Positions 58,245-64,000 of a DNA stretch of 64,000 bases are shown here, piece after piece. Origin of the DNA: Megalopta genalis (lineage: Eukaryota > Arthropoda > Insecta > Hymenoptera > Halictidae); contig NC_135026.1 in assembly GCF_051020955.1 (NCBI RefSeq), forward strand, positions 5,928,501 through 5,992,500, read 5' to 3'. How positions within the stretch are numbered: the stretch's first letter is position 1; every line of letters starts with the position of its first letter. Position numbers and translations under genes: made by a program. The notes beneath the pieces are model-generated. The model searched no databases. It saw nothing but the letters and a program-made list of their open reading frames with translations, and was not told the origin of the DNA.

Positions 58245-59215
58245 AGATTGATTTGGAGTCGGTTCGAGTCGTTGCGATTTTATTTGGATGATTTGGTGAT
58301 GTTGTTGAGAGAATTGGAGTCGAAGCAGTTCGAGTCATGTTTTATTCGAGTTGATTTCGTCGATTTCAATTCGAGTGAAACTTTATTCGAGTCAAGTCAA
58401 TTTGAGTCAAAGCAATTATTAACGAATCAATTCGAGTCAAAACAATTCAAGTCATATTTTATTCGAGTCGTAGTGATTCAAGTTAAAGCAATTTTTGGTA
58501 CGCTGATTCGTGTCAAAATAACTCGAGTCGAAGCAATTTAAGTCAAATATTATTTGAGTCAAGTCAATTCAAGTCGAATCAATTCGAGTCAAAGCAATTC
58601 AACTCACATTTTATTCGAGTCGTAGTGATTCAAGTAAAAGCAATTTTTGTAACACCGATTTGTTTCAAAATAACTCGAGTCAAAGGAATTGAAATCAAAT
58701 TTTATTCGAGTCAAATCAAGTCAAGCCAAAGAAATTCTTGTCGAATCAATTCGAGTCAAAGCAACTCAAGTCAAGTTTTATTAGAGACAAATCAATCTAA
58801 GACAAATTTCATTGCAGTCAAATCAGTTCGAGTCAATGCAACTCAAGTCAAACTCTATACGAGTCGAATCAATTCAAGTCAAATCAACTCGATTCAAATA
58901 AATCCAAGTCAAAAATAATTCAAATCAACTTGAATTGAATTAATTGAAGACAAAACATCTTTATTCAAATCAATCCAAGAACAACTCAACTTAAGCCGAA
59001 TTAATTAAAGTCACACCAACTTAATTCAAATCAATTCAAGTAAAGAACAACTCATATCAACTCGAGTCAAATGAATTCAAGACAAAGCAATTTAATTCAA
59101 ATCAATCCAAGTGAAGAACATCTCAACCCAAGTAGAATTAATTCAAGTCACACCAACTTAATTCAAATCAATTCAAGTAAAGAACAACTCAAATCAACTC
59201 GAGTCGAATTAATTG
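58245..59215. repeat. Decamer array, block 3 (TTCGAGTCAAAGCAA)
   Basis: Words such as CAATTCGAGTCAAAGCAATT, AAGTCATATTTTATTCGAGT and CAAATCAATTCAAGT share the 5/10-bp rhythm of the 47.7-49.7 kb array. CATTTTATTCGAGTCGTAGT recurs near 58454 and 58603 (about 150 bp). The right part returns to plain AATTCAAATCAATTCAAGT. Confidence 0.9.
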
Positions 59216-59254
59216 TGAAATCCGATGCTGTATCCCACCACAAAGTTATATGAG

Positions 59255-59445
59255 TATAAGAAAAAAAATTAACATAAATACTTATAAATATAATATTAAT
59301 ATAAATGGTTACAAGTACAATATGAACAAACATTCTTACAAGTATAATATTAACAACAATTCTTACAAGTATAATACTTACACAAATACTTACAATTATA
59401 ATAACAATAAAAATACTTATAACTATAACATAATCATAAATGATT
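59255..59445. repeat. ~27-bp AT-rich minisatellite
   Basis: Units like TTACAAGTATAATATTAACA repeat about seven times. The 27-bp period keeps an Asn/Tyr-rich frame open (59250-59447). Not a gene. Confidence 0.85.
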
Positions 59446-60073
59446 AAATTACATATTTCATCGCTTCAAACAACAATAATTACTCTTCAGTCACCAAAAA
59501 CACTGTCACACCATCCCGAAATACCAGAATCTCCCAGGTCTCCAAGAAATTCAGGTCACCCAAAAAAACCAAAACCATTCCCCAATTGATTTACCAATCA
59601 CCAAAAATCATTACCGAAATTCCCTTCTATTCCAAGTCAAAATACACGCATTTCCTGATCGAACGATAACGGTACTCAGCGGCATCGGTGAAGGGAAAAC
59701 GTTGTACGCGACGCGGCTGATAAGCGAGTATAAAAGAAAAAGTGCTTGGGGTGATCGACTCCAGGAAGTATAGTCGTCGCCAAGTCCCAGTTCCCTTCCG
59801 GGCAGCTCGCACGGTATGATCGATACCCAGCGTCATGCACGCACGTTACCGGTAATTAAGCACGTATACTAATCGGCCGCGTTAAGGTATGTACGTACGG
59901 GCCGTCTAAGTGGGGTGCTCCTCTCCGACATGGCGGGGGCGTGAGAAGTGCCTTAGCCCTGTGACCTTCGTGGCCTCCAGGGTACACCGGTACTACTCCT
60001 CCGTAGGTACTCGACGTTGGCCACGTCGTGCACGCTGCTGGAGGGGGGGGGGCATAGAGGAAGATACCGAGGG
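59446..60073. other. Unique stretch, C/A-rich at left, no supported gene
   Basis: 59470-59630 is rich in CCA and AAA words with no tandem structure. 59830-60050 is GC-rich and ends in a G run. No domain in the frames. Confidence 0.45.
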
Positions 60074-60305
60074 AGAGAGAGAGAGAGAAAGAGAGGGAGC
60101 AAGAGAGAGCAATAGAGAGCAAGAGAAAACGGGAGAGGGAGAGAGAGAGAAAGAGAGAGCAAGAGAAACCGAGAGAGAGAGAAAGAGAGAGAAAGAGAAA
60201 ACGAGAGAGAGAAAGAGAGAGCAAGAGAAAACGCGAGAGAGAGAGAGAAGGAGAGAGCAAGAGAAAGAGAGAGAGAGAGAAGGAGAGAGCAAGAGAGAGA
60301 GAGCG
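60063..60305. repeat. Polypurine tract (GA)n with AGCAAGAGAAA units
   Basis: GAGAGAGCAAGAGAAAACGA and variants repeat at roughly 30-40 bp within GA runs. Arg/Glu (plus) and Ser/Leu (minus) frames of up to 196 codons are artefacts. Confidence 0.95.
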
Positions 60306-60689
60306 CAGGTCTAAAGCAGTCTCCCGGCCCGTCCGGCCGAGCCGTTCAACCTGATCAAATTTTGACACGTTCGACGTTTCGCTCGATCCCTCGACCTCCT
60401 GATTCGAAGATCGACAGGTTATAGTTCGCCCGTGGGAACGAGTCATTGATTTACTTTGTCTCTAGCCAGAGATACCGATCGTCGGAGAGATTGATGGATG
60501 ACGAACCGGCTTTTGGTGGAACGAGAGATTAACTATCCCGGCCGGCTCTCCTCGTCTCGAAGTGGATCAAGGTTCACGCAGATTCTTGAATGGAGCGGCT
60601 CTGTACACGGTCGCGTACCCGCCGGACCTCCGTCGCTTTAATTCTGCTAGGCTTCGGTCGAGGCGACGAGTATTATGCGTACACGCAAC
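60306..60689. other. Unique stretch, no supported gene
   Basis: Mixed composition; no domain or repeat. Confidence 0.45.
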
Positions 60690-60870
60690 ATTGTATTTAC
60701 ACGTGACGCATACGTGCAATAATGTATTTACATATAAATGCATACATGCGATTATATGTATTTATATGTATATATTTATATTATATATACAATTCAATAA
60801 TATATTTGTATGTAATGCATAAATGCAACAATTTATTTATATGTATGCTCAGTAAGGAAGTATAATGTAT
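60690..60870. repeat. AT-rich degenerate repeat (ATGCATACAT/TGTATTTATA)
   Basis: ACGTGCAATAATGTATTTAC and ATGCGATTATATGTATTTAT-like units at about 40 bp. Confidence 0.65.
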
Positions 60871-61219
60871 TTATCATACATGTACATAGCCAGGCATGAA
60901 ACAATTGACGAATCCAGTCCTACGGTACAATAATTGAAGTTGAGTTTAGTGCAGTCTGGATAATTTAAGTTAATTTAGGCAACGCGAATGTTGGGATAAT
61001 AGAGGCGATACTTAGGTACAGTGCTAGAAGGAATAACTTAGTTGATGGGATAATGGAGACTGAGATGAGAGGTTCGGTTAGTCGAGGTTCTACTGAAATT
61101 GCCTGCGAATGTGCAGTCGACTGGTACACAACAGTCGGACAGATGTTTTATGGGTTTTAGGTTAGGCTATGTTAGCTTGATAAGCTTAGGTCACGTGATC
61201 AGTCAATTGAAACATTTTA
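60871..61219. other. Unique stretch, no gene seen
   Basis: Mixed composition; no coding frame or tandem array. Confidence 0.45.
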
Positions 61220-62060
61220 AGTGTACAAGGTTATTCGAGTCGAAGCAATTCTCGTCGAATTAATTCGAGTCAAAACAACTCAAGTCAATTCTTATTTGAG
61301 TCGTAGCTGTTCAAATCAAAGCAATTTTTGTTACACCGATTTGTGTCAAAGCAACTCAAGTGAAATTTTATTCGAGCCAAAGCAATTGTTGTCGAATCAA
61401 TCGGAGTCAATGCAATTCGAGTCATACTTTATTCGAGTCGTAGCGATTCGAGTTGAAGCAATTTTTGTTAAACCGATTTGTGTCAAAGCAATTCGAGTCG
61501 TAGCGATCGGAGTTGAAATAACTTTTGTTAAATCGATTTCTGTCAAAGTAATTCAAGTGAAATTTTATTCGATCAAGTCAATTCGAGTCAAAGCAATTCT
61601 CGTAAAATTAATTCGAGTCGAAGTAACTCAAGTCAAATCTTATTTGAGTCGTAGCGGTTCAATTCAAAGCAATTTTTGTCATACCCATTTGTGACAAAGC
61701 AGCAACTCTAGTGAAATTTTATTCAAGTCAAGTCAATTCGAGTCAAAGCAATTATCGTCGAAACTATTGGAATCTGAGAAATTTGAGTCTAAGTAATTCG
61801 AGTCAAGTCAGTTTGAATCAAAGCAATTTTTGTCGAATTAATTCGTGTCAAAGCAATATGAGTCAAAACAACTCAAGTCAAATTTTATTCGAGTCAAAGC
61901 AATTCATATCGAATCAATACAAGTCAAAGCAACTCAAGTCAAGTTTTATTAGAGACAAATCAATTCAAGACAAATTTCATTGCAGTCAAATTAATTCGAG
62001 TCAAAGCAACTCAAGTGAAAGCAATTCAAGTCAAACTTTATTCGAGTCAAATCGTAGTAA
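61220..62060. repeat. Decamer array, block 4 (GAGTCAAAGCAATT)
   Basis: Same family as block 3: ATTCGAGTCAAAGCAATTTT, GTCAAATTTTATTCGAGTC and CAAGTCAAGTTTTATTAGAG are shared with 58.3-58.8 kb. GTTACACCGATTTGTGTCAA and close variants recur within the block. A 157-codon frame (61221-61694) is a product of the repeat. Confidence 0.9.
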
Positions 62061-62754
62061 ATTGTTCAGCCAACCAACGTGTGACAACTGAACACTCTTT
62101 TTACTACATTTACTATCTGGACTGCGACATCTTGACGAGCCTAGCGCGCCAATCCAATATGCAAATCCTACATTGTGCCCAAACCTTATCTGATGCCTGG
62201 GCCTTTGTTGCACCTGTAGCAATAACTTTGACGAGTCAATTGGGTCCCCACAGTGCCGTCCAACGACGAAATCCCAGTCCCCTGATGTCTAACAATTGTC
62301 CCAAACCCCATGAAACACGACAATTAACATCAGCTCCCAGAGGAACCAATTCCAAATTCCCCATTGGCGCAGACAAACTGGCCCACCCTCTGGGTATCCC
62401 CGAATCCACAAACACGGTAGCTTAACGCATCGTTTAGCAGGGCCTGGTCCGCTGCTCCCACAGGGCAGGGTAGCCTAAACGTGCCCGGCTGATCAGTGTT
62501 TCCCTTACCCCCACCCTCGGTCTTCTTCCCAGCCTTGTCCCCCGTTTCTCATCCGCTCCGTCGACCCACTCGCATCTCTCATCCGTCTCTCCCGTTGGTC
62601 CGCGGGGTCCGCGGACTTTCCGGACTTTCAGGCCCCGACCCCGGGGCCCCGCGAGATGCGGTAGGAGAGTTAACCTTTCAGGAATGACTATTTCATGGCC
62701 ACTTCCTGGGTTCAACGCTCCTGCGATTTCTATGCAGCTAGGGTAAAGGTGTAC
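62061..62754. other. Unique stretch, no supported gene
   Basis: The 136-codon plus-strand frame (62015-62425) starts in the decamer array and has no known domain. Its unique half (CAP-rich, about 90 residues) is the most protein-like unexplained peptide here, but no splice sites or homology support it. Confidence 0.4.
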
Positions 62755-62824
62755 ACACAGAAAGAGAGAGAAAGAGAGAGAGGGAGGGGGGATAGGTAGA
62801 AAGAGAGAGAGGGAGAGAGAGAGA
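62755..62824. repeat. Polypurine (GA)n tract
   Basis: AGAAAGAGAGAGAAAGAGAG and GGGAGGGGGG runs over about 70 bp. Confidence 0.92.
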
Positions 62825-64000
62825 GCCGCGGACACAGAGGAGCTCTTACACGGCCCGGCGAATCCGTAGGTACGTGCGCCGGCAAACCCTGAACCCTGAC
62901 GTTCAGGAGAACCGTTCCCTTGTACCCGGGGCCTTATGTTCTGCGTGTACGCCGTGTAGAGTATCGCGGCGCGGCGGCTTGGTGGGGGCCAGGGCCCAAG
63001 GGATCTAACGCATTCAGGCCTGTGTGCGCTTGCATAATATTAGACCTTATGCAACCTGCCCTTCCCACACTTATCACTGCCTTCCTCCACCTCCCCCACC
63101 TCCTCGGCCTCCTGCTCCTCGTCCCCCCTCCCCTTCCTCTTCTTCTGCCGCTTCTTCCTCTGCGCCGCGTCTTCCTCGCTCCGGCACGGTAGTGGGGAGC
63201 AAGCGTGTCCGTGGTGCATCCCCACCCGGGCGGCGCGAGGGGGGGGCCGTGAGGCTCGTTGGAACGGGGCCCGAGCACACGGTGCCCTTGGCGTTACGCT
63301 AGGGCTCCAGGGTGGGGTGGCTCGCGACCGAGAGCGAGCGAGCAGGCCCTGGGGAGAAGAGGACCGCGAGACGAGCCAGCGGCCCGGGCCTGGGCCCACG
63401 GGACGGAAGAGGACCGCCGGGTTCGACAGGGAAATAAAGAAGGAGGAACAGAGACGGAGGTCGTCTCTGGACCTCGTGGGACCCGGCGGATAGGGTGGCA
63501 GACGGGACGGGGTGGAGGGCCCTCCCCCCTCCCCCGGGCCCGCCGAGTCAGCGGGGGTCAGAACGGAGATGCTCCGCGGTCGTGTCGGGCGGGGCTGCCC
63601 GCTCACGACTTGAACTATCGCACGCCCCCACTAGCACCAGCATCCACCTTCCAGCATCACGGCCTCGGACCGTTTTCTCGTCTGGACGATACGTCCCGGC
63701 CGTCTACCCGCTCCGTTGCCGCCGCTTAATTCGATAAATAATGCTGCCGGCTCAAGGTTAGCCGCGCCAGATCCTTGTCAATTTGTATCGCGGATGGTCG
63801 CGTTGCTTTCCGCCGTTTCGGCTCGCTGGGCACAACGGTCGGCCCGCGGTCTGGGGTCAGCCGGTTATCGCGCGGTTTTCGGTCAGACGTCGATGCGCCG
63901 GCTCCCCCTACCTCTACATAGACACAGCAAAACTTACCGCGGGGACCGGGGACTTTTATTTGGAAATTCGTTGTAATCTGTTGGGTCCGGTAGCGGACTT
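62825..64000. other. GC-rich terminal region, no supported gene
   Basis: Very GC- and CpG-rich, with a pyrimidine-rich run at 63058-63185. Overlapping frames up to 188 codons on both strands are Arg/Pro/Gly-rich and mutually exclusive, as expected from composition. It could be a CpG-rich regulatory region, but nothing specific is visible. Confidence 0.45.

Noticed and set aside
59856..60446. 196-codon minus-strand Ser/Leu frame and facing Arg/Glu frame
   Set aside because: Products of the polypurine tract at 60063-60305.
63040..63729. Overlapping 156- and 188-codon frames on opposite strands
   Set aside because: Extreme GC content explains the absence of stops; no domain, and they are mutually exclusive.

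Overview
The window looks like intronic or intergenic DNA from an arthropod nuclear genome, most probably an insect and perhaps a hymenopteran. This rests on dense microsatellites and minisatellites, CpG-rich patches set in AT-rich DNA, TTAGG/CCTAA-rich arrays, MITE-like elements and a BEL/Pao-like LTR. There are no operons and no bacterial-type genes. The organism call is an inference; no rRNA or diagnostic gene is present. Nearly every long reading frame lies inside a simple repeat or a GC-rich stretch, and I do not accept them as genes. Only one coding exon is well supported: about 33070-33235 on the + strand, with a good splice donor and the peptide PPVQLEPVDLSVK. It contains a CtBP-binding PVDLS motif in a context resembling Krueppel-like factors 3/8/12. 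A possible noncoding first exon with a GTAAGT donor ends at 31237. No zinc-finger exon was seen, so most of the right half may be an intron or flank of this gene. 

Layout. 0.7-1.1 kb: small inverted-repeat element. 1.1-2.4 kb: CpG-rich DNA. 2.46-5.58 kb: a large foldback structure with two inverted satellite arrays of eight monomers each, around a central loop. 6.1-8.05 kb: a degenerate dimer followed by a precise 354-bp tandem array built from a palindromic element that recurs at 30.3, 32.0 and 40.6 kb. 8.6-9.35 kb: 24-bp minisatellite. 11.2-12.1 kb: ~35-bp minisatellite. 12.3-13.4 and 15.9-17.0 kb: two polypyrimidine tracts of about 1 kb that share an 18-bp sequence just downstream. 13.8-14.7 kb: 15-bp and ~160-bp repeats. 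18-28 kb: AT-rich minisatellites between unique stretches. 28.7-29.7 kb: satellite carrying GGGCGG and GGGCGTGG boxes. 30.4-30.95 kb: TA/TG repeats. 31.0-33.3 kb: candidate gene segment. 35.7-37.2 kb: CCTAA-rich higher-order array. 37.7-38.4 and 41.4-43.0 kb: further arrays. 40.15-40.47 kb: palindromic MITE. 46.8-47.0 kb: pentanucleotide satellite. 47.7-49.7 kb: decamer array interrupted by a solo LTR with a 5-bp target duplication. 50.4-53.2 kb: a ~55-bp array split by other repeats. 55.98-56.56 kb: another palindromic MITE. 58.2-62.1 kb: more of the decamer family. 62-64 kb: GC-rich DNA with purine or pyrimidine tracts. 

There is no pathway to describe. The functional story is one probable transcription-factor exon in a region shaped by repeat expansion and small DNA transposons. 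All repeat boundaries were read by eye and may be off by tens of bases.
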